Origin: Breoghania sp037026715
Lineage (GTDB): Bacteria; Pseudomonadota; Alphaproteobacteria; Rhizobiales; Stappiaceae
NCBI RefSeq assembly: GCF_037026715.1
Contig: NZ_JBANCG010000008.1
Coordinates: 124,001 to 188,000, forward strand
DNA length: 64,000 bases
Direction: 5' to 3'
The notes under the pieces are model-generated. The model was not told the origin of the DNA. It did not search any database and saw only the letters and a program-made list of their open reading frames with translations. A program made the translations under genes and the position numbers. Each line of letters begins with the position of its first letter. Positions within the stretch are counted from its first letter, which is position 1. Positions 25,601 to 33,275 of this stretch are shown piece after piece.

Positions 25601-28600
25601 GAAGTGCGGGTGCGCATCTCGCCGGACGACAGGGTGATCGAGATCGAGAGCCGGCCCCGGCTGGAGGATGTGGAATGGTCCCTCCACGCCAGAGGCACCA
25701 TCGCCCGCCCTCCGAAGGTCGGCGGCGCGCCCGCAACGACACCCGTCGGGCCCCGATCCCGTCTCGAAGCCGAGGCGCTCTACGAACTGACCCGGCGCTA
25801 CGGCCTCGACTACGGTTCGGCCTTCCGGCGCGCGACCTCGGTCGACATCGCCGACGAACGGCATGCGAGCGTGCATCTTGCCCCCGACGCCGAGGCGGAC
25901 TTCTCGCTCGATCCGATGCTGCTCGATGCCGGGTTCCACGGCCTCTTCGCGCTGCTCGCCGAAAGCGGACAGAATACGGGCAATGTCAGCTTCCTGCCGG
26001 TGCGCATCGGCCGATTGCGGCTGACGGACGCAAAGGCGGTGCCGGTCACCGCCCGCATCGCGGTCACCAAGGCCTCGCCGCGCTCCATCGAAGCGACGTT
26101 CGAATACCTCGATGCCGACGGTGCCCTCGTCGCGCGGCTTGCCGGCACCCGGTTCCGGGCCGTGACGCTCGGGCGCGCCGATCAGCCGGACGATCTCGTC
26201 TACCGCACGCAGGCCATCGCCCTGCCACTGAAGGACGCCGCTTCGGCCGCACTCGTTGCCGCCCCAGAGCTTGCCGCCATCCCCGATCCCGACACGGTCG
26301 CACCGGAGAGCGAACCGGGCGAGGCGCTGCTGCTGGTGGAAGCGCTCACCCGCGCCATCGCGCTGGAGACGCTGGGCCGCCTTGCCGATACAGACGGCAG
26401 GATCTGTCCGGAAGATCTCGTCGCCAGCGGGGCGCTCGCCGAAAGCGCCGTTCCGCTGGCCTGCAGGCTGCTGCAATCGCTGCACGACGCGGAGCTCGCA
26501 GACGAGATCGGCACGGAGGAGAACGCGCAAACCTGGCAGCTCTGTCATGCGGAGGATCAACCCACGGCGGCCGACCTCCTGCGCACCGTCGCGCTCGATG
26601 CGCCGGAACGGATTTCCGAGCTTGCGCTGCTGGCAAGGCTCCACGGCGAACTTGGCGCCCACCTGCGGAACGGACTGCCCGCCGCAGCGGCCGAGGCTTT
26701 CGCCGCGCCGCTGTTGGAGCACTTCCTCACCGCCTCGCCCGGCTATGCGCCGCTTGCCGATGCGCTGGTCGCCTGCGTCGGGCGTCTTGCCGCCAGTTGG
26801 CCGGAACGAGAACCGATGCGCGTGCTGCTCGTCGGCGCGCGCGACGGGGCGCTTTCCGCGCGCCTTGCCGCTTGCCTCGATCCGTCCATCGCCACGCTCA
26901 CAGTGACCGATACCGATGAAGGCAGCCTCTCGCGCGCCGCACGCCGCGCGGCCGGGCCCGGACACATCTCGCACCGCCCGCTTGCCGAAATCCTGGAAGA
27001 ACACGGCGAGACGCAGCGGTTCGATGTTCTTCTCGGCGCAAGCCTGCTGAGCGACATGCCGCAGGCGGAATTCGCGGAACTCGTCGCGCGGCTTCGCCCG
27101 GGCGGCGTGACAATCGCCGCCGAGCCGGCGCCCTCCCCGATCCTCGACATGATCTTCGGTATCGGCGCCGACTGGTGGTCGGAGACCGTCACACCGGACT
27201 TCCCCGTCTCGCGCCTGCGCGGCCTCGACGAATGGCGCACAGCGCTCGAGGATGCCGGCTTTGCGGCGGTCGAAGGCATGCCGCTTGCCGCCGGCGACAC
27301 CGACGCCCACCTGCTCGTCGCGCGCACCCGCCACGATGCGGCGCGCGTGGACGCACCGGTGATATCCGGGGATGAAGCCGCCAACGAAACGCACACCGCC
27401 CCGCGCATCGTCGTCATCCACGATGCGGAGGGCACATCGCTCGATGTCGCCAGCGCGCTGGCGGACACCATGGAGCGCAACGGCCTTGCCGCCGAGCGGG
27501 TGGTTGCGGATGCACAGACGCCGGACCGCATCGCGCAAGGGGCCGATGGCAACACCCATATCGTGCATCTGGCCGGCGCCTTCGCGCGCAGCGGCAGCGA
27601 CAACGCCCGCGTGGAGGCGCGCACGGCCGGGATCGTCGATCTTCTGAAGGCGCTGAACGGCCGCGAGGCGCGGTTCTGGCTAGTGGCGCCCGATGCGATG
27701 CAGGCGATCGCCGGCAGCCGGCAGCACGACCCCGTACAGGGCGCGATCTGGACCTTCGGCCGCGTCGCGCTAAACGAATTCCCCGACCTTTGCCTCAGGC
27801 TCGTCGATATCTCCGCCGTCCTGGCTCCGGGCGAATTCGCGCTCCGGCTCGCCGACGAGATCCTCGACCCTTCCGACGAGCGCGAGATCGTACGTGACAT
27901 GGACCGCCGCGCCGGGCTGCGCCTCGTGCACGGCGGACTTCTGGACGCAGACGATACCATCGCGCCGGGGGCGGATCTCGCCGCCCGCCTCGACATTCCC
28001 CATCAAGGCGCGCTCGACGAGCTCGTCTGGCGCACCGTCGAACGTCCCGCACCTGACGGCTCGGAAGTCGAGATCGAGGTGCAGGCAAGCGGCCTCAACT
28101 TCCGCGATGTGATGTGGGCGCTGGGTCTTTTGCCGGAAGAGGCGCTGGAAGACGGTTTTGCCGGCCCCACCCTCGGCATGGAATGCGCGGGCGAGGTCAC
28201 CCGCGTCGGCCCCGACGTCACGCGCTTTGCGCCCGGCGACCGCGTCATCACCTTCGCGCCGGCCTGTTTTGCAAGCCACGTCACCGTCACCGAAGGCGCG
28301 CTCGCGCCGATGCCGCAGACGGTAAGCTTCGAGGAGGCGGCGACCATCCCGGTCACCTTCCTCACCGCCTATTACGCGCTGATCGAACTCGCCCGGCTTG
28401 GCGAGGGCGAGACGGTGCTGATCCATGGTGGTGCCGGCGGCGTCGGGCTCGCGGCCCTGCAGATCGCCAAATGGCGCGGCGCGACCGTCATCGCCACCGC
28501 CGGCACGCCGGAGAAACGCAATTTCCTGGCGCTTCTCGGCGCCGATCACGTCTACGACTCGCGCTCGCTCGATTTCGCCGAAGAGATCATGGAGCTGACC

Positions 28601-30250
28601 GACGGCGAGGGCGTCGATGTGGTCCTCAACTCGCTGTTCGGCGAGGCGATGGAGCGGTCCATTGGCGTGCTGAAGCCCTTCGGCCGCTTCCTGGAACTGG
28701 GAAAGCGCGACTATTACGGCAACACCCGTGTGGGCTTGCGTCCGTTCCGCCAGAACCTCTCCTATTTCGGCATCGATGCCGACCAGCTGCTGACCCGCCA
28801 GCCGGAGCTTGCCCGCAGGCTGTTTTCCGAACTTGTCGCCCTCTTCGATGAAGGCGTGCTGGCGCCGCTGCCCTATCGGCTGTTCGATGCCGGATCGGTG
28901 GTGGAAGCCTTCCGCGTCATGCAGCAGTCCGGCCATATCGGCAAGATCGTGCTCGGCCCACCGACCGCGCCCGAACCGCGCCCCGCCCCCTCCCCGATCG
29001 ATTTCTCCGGCGAGGCGGTCCAGGTCATCGTCGGCGGCTTCGGCGGCTTCGGCACGGAGCTTCTGAACTGGCTGGTTGACCATGGCGCCCGGCACCTCGC
29101 CGTCATCGGCCGCTCCGGCGGACAGCGCGAGGAAGCGCGCGAGACCATCGCGCGGCTAGAGGCGCGCGGCGTCACGGTTCGGGCGATTGCCTGCGATGCC
29201 ACCGAGCGCGCCGCTCTCGCCGAAGCGCTCGACGCCATCCGCGCCGACATGGGGCCGATCGGCGGCGTGTTCCACACCGCCATGGTGCTCAACGACACGC
29301 TGATCGCCAATCTCGACCACGACGGCATCGCCCGCGTGCTGCCGCCCAAGATCGCGGCCGCCGATCATCTCGACGCGCTCACAGTGGACGATCCGGTCAC
29401 CACCTTCGTGCTCTTCTCCTCCGCGACCACGCTCGTCGGCAATCCCGGCCAGGCGAACTACGTCGCCGCCAACGGTTATCTGGAGGCGCTTGCCCGACGT
29501 CGGCGCGCGCACGGCAAGCCTGCGCTGGCGGTCGCCTGGGGCGCGATTTCGGACGCCGGCTATCTGGCGCGCAACACCGAGGTCAACGACCTGCTCGCGC
29601 GCAAGCTCGGCAGGCACGCCCTCACCGCCGCTGAAGCGCTGTCCGGGCTTTCGCGGCTGCTGTCGCTGCCGGCGGAGCGCCAATCGGATCCGGACCTTGC
29701 CGCGGTCGCCTACGCGCGTATCGACTGGGCGCAGGCGCAGCGGGATCTGGCCCTGCTTTCCACCCCGCTCGTTGCCCAGCTCGGCATCGGTGCCGGCAAC
29801 GACGGGATGGAGGAAGGCGCGGTCGACCTTGCAGCCATGCTGGAAGGCCTCGACGGCGCGGCGGCGGTGCAGACGGTCGCCCGCCTGCTGTCGGGCGAGA
29901 TCGGTCGCATCCTGCGCATCGCGCCGGAGGAAATCGTTCCCCACAAGCCGCTTTCCGACATCGGCATGGATTCGCTGATGGCGCTGGAGCTGCGCATGGC
30001 GGCCGAACGCCAGCTCGGCATCGACATTCCGCTCATGTCGCTGGCGAACGGCGCCAGCCTCAACGACCTGTCGATGCGGATCGTGCGGCGGGTGCGCGGC
30101 GAGGAGACGACGACGCTCTCTGCCGACGCGCAATCGCTTGCGAGCCATCACCTGGGGGAGGACGGCGACGCGGCGGACGGCCGGGATCTGGAGGGTCTTG
30201 CCGCCAGGGTCGAGGAGACGAGCCGGCACGTCGGCAAGCTGCTGAACTGA
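22616..30250 (+). CDS. rkpA: Multidomain type I polyketide/fatty acid synthase, RkpA-like
   Basis: A 2,544-residue single-module reducing synthase. Domains in order: KS (about 6-430; Cys178 in DTACSSSL, His313 in EAHGTGT, His351 in NIGHLE); AT (535-835; Ser623 in GHSVGE, then YPFHCH, consistent with malonyl choice); DH (915-1200; His946 and Asp1104); a C-methyltransferase-like region (1330-1560; GARDG at 1407-1411, a poor SAM motif, probably inactive); ER (1800-2110; GGAGGVG at 1938-1944); KR (2135-2400; GGFGGFG at 2140-2146, Tyr2282); ACP (2430-2510; Ser2453 in GMDSL). A full reductive loop predicts a saturated acyl chain. Followed by RkpG- and RkpH-like genes, it matches the rhizobial rkp-1 region, where RkpA is needed for capsule formation, probably to make a special lipid. 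No thioesterase is present; release is presumably by the next gene product. Confidence 0.88.
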   Translation: MSLPDRSTEIAIVGYAVRLPSAPTVTAYWSLLDEARCAITQISPDRWPLSRFGHPRAGMPGRSITWAAGQIDDPWAFDPGFFGISPREAVQIDPQQRLLLQVTWEALEHGALRPSDLAGTRTGVFVGASALDYSHRFLLDPAAADVQFMTGNTLSIISNRISYIYDLRGPSFTVDTACSSSLVALDAAAEALRAGHIDTAVVAGVNLLLSPFAFIGFSRASMLSPHGLCRAFDAAGDGYVRSEGAAVVVLRTASAARRAGNREFARLVATGVNSDGRTVGMSLPSSQSQADLLGAVYRDFDLDPNDLAFIEAHGTGTRVGDPAEAFALGEKLGKRRSAPLPIGSVKTNIGHLEPASGLAGVIKSILALEHDRLPRSLHFETPNPDIPFGELNLSVAGEAVALGKAEKPRLAGINSFGFGGTNAHAVIADAPRAPAPHDNATDGPLILSARSETALKALAGRYGDHLNALAAGERAAVAAAAAYGRDALEHRLVVLEEDADARIAALRAFAGGAADDSALVTGSGAAGAAPIVFAYTGNGAQWAGMGTAAYRGNAVFRDAFDRLDRKFMSLSGWSLVTMLYSADLESEIERTEIAQPLLLAIQIALTEALAAEGIVPDAVIGHSVGEVAAAWAAGMIDLDTAVRIIHARSTHQEMIRHLGGMAALLLSAEDARAAIAEAGFSGIEVAAINSPRSVTISGPSESLDAFGKFARGKRLAMRRLALDYPFHCHLVDPIREPLLESLGDLHSAKPRCRFVSTVYPERDDLTLDAGYWWDNVREPVRFADALARLIEEGYRVVLEVGPMPLLGAYARDVLREAGQTATVLASLEKPKKGAKKTADGRGSDAALPIGPVPTPPPDPVAPIAARVVAHGGKVDLARFVGAAPARPVPLPLYPWQNKPFQPETSEESIHSFTGRQWPLLGFRLRPDLAEWFSILDAEVKPFLADHRVEEAIVFPAAGFAEMALRAARIWYESDAVELRDFDILRPMVFDEERSQEVRVRISPDDRVIEIESRPRLEDVEWSLHARGTIARPPKVGGAPATTPVGPRSRLEAEALYELTRRYGLDYGSAFRRATSVDIADERHASVHLAPDAEADFSLDPMLLDAGFHGLFALLAESGQNTGNVSFLPVRIGRLRLTDAKAVPVTARIAVTKASPRSIEATFEYLDADGALVARLAGTRFRAVTLGRADQPDDLVYRTQAIALPLKDAASAALVAAPELAAIPDPDTVAPESEPGEALLLVEALTRAIALETLGRLADTDGRICPEDLVASGALAESAVPLACRLLQSLHDAELADEIGTEENAQTWQLCHAEDQPTAADLLRTVALDAPERISELALLARLHGELGAHLRNGLPAAAAEAFAAPLLEHFLTASPGYAPLADALVACVGRLAASWPEREPMRVLLVGARDGALSARLAACLDPSIATLTVTDTDEGSLSRAARRAAGPGHISHRPLAEILEEHGETQRFDVLLGASLLSDMPQAEFAELVARLRPGGVTIAAEPAPSPILDMIFGIGADWWSETVTPDFPVSRLRGLDEWRTALEDAGFAAVEGMPLAAGDTDAHLLVARTRHDAARVDAPVISGDEAANETHTAPRIVVIHDAEGTSLDVASALADTMERNGLAAERVVADAQTPDRIAQGADGNTHIVHLAGAFARSGSDNARVEARTAGIVDLLKALNGREARFWLVAPDAMQAIAGSRQHDPVQGAIWTFGRVALNEFPDLCLRLVDISAVLAPGEFALRLADEILDPSDEREIVRDMDRRAGLRLVHGGLLDADDTIAPGADLAARLDIPHQGALDELVWRTVERPAPDGSEVEIEVQASGLNFRDVMWALGLLPEEALEDGFAGPTLGMECAGEVTRVGPDVTRFAPGDRVITFAPACFASHVTVTEGALAPMPQTVSFEEAATIPVTFLTAYYALIELARLGEGETVLIHGGAGGVGLAALQIAKWRGATVIATAGTPEKRNFLALLGADHVYDSRSLDFAEEIMELTDGEGVDVVLNSLFGEAMERSIGVLKPFGRFLELGKRDYYGNTRVGLRPFRQNLSYFGIDADQLLTRQPELARRLFSELVALFDEGVLAPLPYRLFDAGSVVEAFRVMQQSGHIGKIVLGPPTAPEPRPAPSPIDFSGEAVQVIVGGFGGFGTELLNWLVDHGARHLAVIGRSGGQREEARETIARLEARGVTVRAIACDATERAALAEALDAIRADMGPIGGVFHTAMVLNDTLIANLDHDGIARVLPPKIAAADHLDALTVDDPVTTFVLFSSATTLVGNPGQANYVAANGYLEALARRRRAHGKPALAVAWGAISDAGYLARNTEVNDLLARKLGRHALTAAEALSGLSRLLSLPAERQSDPDLAAVAYARIDWAQAQRDLALLSTPLVAQLGIGAGNDGMEEGAVDLAAMLEGLDGAAAVQTVARLLSGEIGRILRIAPEEIVPHKPLSDIGMDSLMALELRMAAERQLGIDIPLMSLANGASLNDLSMRIVRRVRGEETTTLSADAQSLASHHLGEDGDAADGRDLEGLAARVEETSRHVGKLLN

Positions 30251-30334
30251 CCTGCATCCCATTCTGCCGCGCGGGGCGACTTACCTGCGCGGCACGGGGC
30301 CGGAGAGGCCCGCAACCGGACAAGGACGAGACGC

Positions 30335-31708
30335 ATGGCGGGACGACGCGGGATCGGCGGACTTTCGGGCGGCGAACGCGACAAGCTTGTGCAGTCGCTG
30401 CGCGCCGGGCGCAAAAGCGCTCAGGAAACGCGTGCCGCCGCGCCGAAACGGCCGCAAGCCGCCGCCGCTTTCGATTTTTCCACCCTGCCCGAGATCAAGC
30501 AGCTACGCATGCAGCGGGCCGCCGCCGACATGATCGGCGTCGAGAACCCCTTCTTCCGCCCCCATGACGCCACCGCCGGGGCGCGCACGGAGATCGACGG
30601 GCGGAGCTTCGACAACTTCGCCTCGTACAACTATCTCGGCCTGTCGGGGCACCCGGAAGTGATCGCGGCGGCCAATGCGGCGACGGAGACGTACGGCACG
30701 TCGGTTTCGGCGAGCCGCGTCGTTGCCGGCGAGCGACCCATCCACCGAGAGCTGGAAGCCGCCCTTGCGCGCCTGCACGGGGTGGAGGACGCGATGACCT
30801 ATGTCTCCGGTCACGCCGCCAACGTCTCCACCATCGGCCATCTGCTGGGACCCGACGACCTGATCCTCACCGATGTCCTGATCCACAATTCCATTGCCGA
30901 GGGCGCGCGGCTTGCGGGGGCCAAGCGGCTCAACTTCCCGCATGGCGACCTCGACGCGCTGGAGCGCCTGCTTGCCTCCAACCGCCACATGCACGGCCAC
31001 GTGCTGATCGCCGTCGAAGGCCTCTATTCGATGGACGGGGACTTTCCCGACCTGAAGCGGCTGATCGCACTCAAGAACCGCTACGACGCCTGGCTGCTCG
31101 TCGATGAGGCGCATTCGCTGGGCGTTCTGGGGGCGACCGGGCGCGGGATCGCGGAGGAATACGGCGTCGATCCGGCCTCGGTCGAGATCTGGATGGGCAC
31201 GCTGTCGAAGACGCTCGCATCCTGCGGCGGCTACATCGCCGGCTCCAGCGCCCTTTGCGAGTACCTGAAGGCGACCGCGCCGGGCTTCGTCTACTCCGTC
31301 GGCATGGCGCCGCCGCTTGCCGCCGCCGCGCTGGCCTCAACCATCATTCTGGAACGCGAACCGGAACGCGTGGCGCGGCTCAAGGCCAACGGCCATCACT
31401 TCCTGCAGGCGGCGGCGGATGCCGGGCTGGATACGGGGCCATCGGCCGGCTACTCGGTCGTGCCCGTCATCGTCGGCGACAGCGTGCAGGCGGCCATGCT
31501 CGCCAATGCGCTGCTGCAAGACGATCTCAACGTGCTGCCGATCATCTTCCCGGCGGTTGCCGAGAAGGCCGCCCGCCTGCGCTTCTTCATCACCAGCGAG
31601 CACACGGGCGAACAGATCGAACGCGCCGTCGCCCGCACGGCGGAACGTCTCGCCCAGATCCGGGCAGGCGGCTCCGGCCTGAAGGCGTTGCTGGACAAAG
31701 CACGCTGA
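30335..31708 (+). CDS. rkpG: Alpha-oxoamine synthase family PLP enzyme, RkpG-like
   Basis: A 457-residue class II aminotransferase-fold acyltransferase related to 8-amino-7-oxononanoate synthase and serine palmitoyltransferase. Motifs: FASYNYLGLSGHPEV, GTSVSASRVVAGERPIHRELE, VSGHAANVSTIGHLL, LVDEAHSLGVLGATGRGI, and the PLP lysine Lys292 in GTLSKTLASCGGY. A basic, low-complexity segment of about 65 residues precedes the core. Family chemistry condenses an acyl thioester with an amino acid while losing CO2, so it could release the RkpA chain from its ACP as a long-chain amino ketone (inference). It starts 84 bp after the synthase stop, on the same strand. Confidence 0.88.
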   Translation: MAGRRGIGGLSGGERDKLVQSLRAGRKSAQETRAAAPKRPQAAAAFDFSTLPEIKQLRMQRAAADMIGVENPFFRPHDATAGARTEIDGRSFDNFASYNYLGLSGHPEVIAAANAATETYGTSVSASRVVAGERPIHRELEAALARLHGVEDAMTYVSGHAANVSTIGHLLGPDDLILTDVLIHNSIAEGARLAGAKRLNFPHGDLDALERLLASNRHMHGHVLIAVEGLYSMDGDFPDLKRLIALKNRYDAWLLVDEAHSLGVLGATGRGIAEEYGVDPASVEIWMGTLSKTLASCGGYIAGSSALCEYLKATAPGFVYSVGMAPPLAAAALASTIILEREPERVARLKANGHHFLQAAADAGLDTGPSAGYSVVPVIVGDSVQAAMLANALLQDDLNVLPIIFPAVAEKAARLRFFITSEHTGEQIERAVARTAERLAQIRAGGSGLKALLDKAR

Positions 31709-31884
31709 GGGGGCACGCTGAGGCAAGCGGGCCGGAATTGCGGCGCGGGTGGAGCCCGGGTCCGGTCCGCTCTGGGTCCACCAGTCCGGAGCGAGCGGCC
31801 CATCCTTCGAGACGGCCTTTCAGGCCTCCTCAGGATGACGTTTTCGTGCTGATAGTTTTATGAAATCATCAACATACACTACAT
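31709..31884. other. Intergenic region after rkpG
   Basis: Start of a 550-bp gene-free stretch between the convergent rkpG- and rkpH-like genes. A fragment of the composite repeat (ccttcgagacggcctttcaggcctcct, about 31805-31830 in parts) is visible; no gene. Confidence 0.5.
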
Positions 31885-32150
31885 CATCCTGAGAGCCCGG
31901 CCCGAAACCGATAAAGGGTTGTGCGATTTCGACCATTCCCCTCATGCCCCACCGCCGTCATTGCCCGGCGAAGTCCGGGCAATCCACCTCCAGCCGCAGC
32001 ATTCGGCGTGCGCTGGATCACCCGGACTTCGCCGGGTGATGACGATGGAGGGGTATGAAAGCGCTTAGACTTCGACGCGAAGAACCGGTTACCATTTTCG
32101 GGCCAACCTCTGGGGAGGCCTGAAAGGTCGTCTCGAAGGATGGCCCCCAA
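31885..32150 (-). repeat. Composite repeat with two REP-like palindromes (copy B, inverted)
   Basis: Palindromic units at 31956-31983 and 32017-32044 are followed by a block that is the reverse complement of 12110-12210 (gcgaagaaccggttaccatttt, then aggcctgaaaggtcg). The segment 31885-31912 also recurs, inverted, near 55450-55476. Together these show a mosaic repeat family with at least three loci in the window. Confidence 0.8.
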
Positions 32151-32174
32151 GAGCCACACCTCCCCCTCCCCCAC

Positions 32175-32191
32175 TTAAGAAATTGATTCAA
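32175..32191 (+). repeat. Isolated copy of the 17-bp GATTCAA box
   Basis: TTAAGAAATTGATTCAA, the same 17-bp box that is clustered at 33101-33246 on the other side of the SDR gene, in the same orientation. It contains a GANTC site. Confidence 0.65.
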
Positions 32192-32258
32192 CTCCCGCAC
32201 CGCGCCATTTCGCGGTCCCGCCCCGACATAACGCGAAAAAGTTCCATATTCTCGCGCC

Positions 32259-33050
32259 TCAGAGGTCCTTTCGCGGATCCCTCTTCACGCCGGCCGTCAT
32301 CGGTGCGTAGCAGAGATCGGACGCCCAGGCCGGGAGGAACTTCGACAGCCGGATGCCGAGGGCGAGCGGGAAGGGAAAGGCGCGGAAGGGCTTCCCCTTC
32401 TCCGCCGCGCGCTTGATGATCCGCGCGGCCTTTTGGGCCGATATCTCGAATGGCTTGGCGCCCATGTGGCGGGCCGACATCGGCGAGGTCACGAAGCCGG
32501 GACAGATCACCGTCACGCCGACTTGATCGCGCCGCAGCCAGCCGCGCAGGCTCTCGCCATAGGCGATGAGCGCCGCCTTGGTCGCAGAATAGGACGGCAT
32601 GTCCGGCAGGCCGCGCATGCCGGCAAGCGACGACATCAGCACGATCCGTCCCCCCTTGCGGGCCCGCATCCGCTCCACCAGCGCGGAGACGGTGTGCACC
32701 GCGCCCTTGTAGTTGACATCTGTCAACCAATCCGCGTCCGCATCGCTCTCCCGGCTCCGGCCCTCCCCCAGGCCGCAGGTCACGCCCGCATTGGCGATCA
32801 GCAGGTCGACCGGGTGGGCCGTATCATGCGCCTCCAGAAACCGATGCAGCGCCTCCCTGTCGCGCACGTCGATGCCCGCCGTCGTCACGTTGGCCCCGGC
32901 CTCACGGCAGGCGTCCGCCAGCGGTTCGATCCGCGCCGCATCGCGTGCGATCAGCGCCAGCACGACGCCGGGCCGGGCAAAGGCCCTGGCGAGCTCGGTG
33001 CCGATGCCGCCGCTCGCTCCGGTGATGACGATGCTGCGAAAGTCGTTCAT
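32259..33050 (-). CDS. rkpH: Short-chain dehydrogenase/reductase, RkpH-like
   Basis: A 263-residue classical SDR. Cofactor motif TGASGGIG (residues about 10-17), DVRD, NAG in LIANAGVTCG, and the catalytic Ser...Tyr-x3-Lys set (LMSSLAGMRG, SYSATKAAL), then PGFVTSPMS. The basic C-terminus (KPFEISAQKAARIIKRAAEKG) resembles lipid- or ketone-reducing SDRs such as ketosphinganine-type reductases. In rhizobial rkp-1 loci an SDR follows the RkpG enzyme, which suits reduction of the RkpG keto product. Here the gene is on the opposite strand to rkpA-rkpG, in convergent orientation, and is preceded by a cluster of GATTC boxes. Confidence 0.87.
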   Translation of the reverse strand: MNDFRSIVITGASGGIGTELARAFARPGVVLALIARDAARIEPLADACREAGANVTTAGIDVRDREALHRFLEAHDTAHPVDLLIANAGVTCGLGEGRSRESDADADWLTDVNYKGAVHTVSALVERMRARKGGRIVLMSSLAGMRGLPDMPSYSATKAALIAYGESLRGWLRRDQVGVTVICPGFVTSPMSARHMGAKPFEISAQKAARIIKRAAEKGKPFRAFPFPLALGIRLSKFLPAWASDLCYAPMTAGVKRDPRKDL

Positions 33051-33100
33051 GACGTCCTGCCGTGAGATCGCGCCGGAGCGGCCGCACTTGGCCCGGCGCG

Positions 33101-33246
33101 TTGAGAAAATGATTCAAGACGGCCTTCACAAACCGATTCAACCCGCCTTGAGAAAGTGATTCAACGGATGACGAAACTGATTCCGGAAAAACACGTAAGA
33201 TATTGTTCTATCGTTTGTTTTTACGGTCGTTAAGACACTGATTCAA
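33101..33246. promoter_or_regulatory. Cluster of five 17-bp GATTC boxes upstream of the SDR gene
   Basis: Boxes at 33101-33117 (TTGAGAAAATGATTCAA), 33125-33141 (TTCACAAACCGATTCAA), 33148-33164 (TTGAGAAAGTGATTCAA), 33169-33185 (degenerate, TGACGAAACTGATTCCG) and 33230-33246 (TTAAGACACTGATTCAA). The first four repeat every 21-24 bp, about two helical turns. Each holds GATTC, a GANTC site for the CcrM cell-cycle methylase of Alphaproteobacteria. On the minus strand a possible promoter (TTAACG, 17 bp, TAGAAC) has its -35 at 33228-33233, overlapping the last box. Function is inferred; remnants of mobile-element ends are an alternative. Confidence 0.6.
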
Positions 33247-33275
33247 GGCCCGCCACAGATGATCCGCTCAGGCCC

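Noticed and set aside
33101..33246. GATTC boxes as FNR/FixK sites
   Set aside because: FNR-type sites are TTGAT-N4-ATCAA; here the TTGA and TCAA ends are nine bases apart, so the geometry is wrong.
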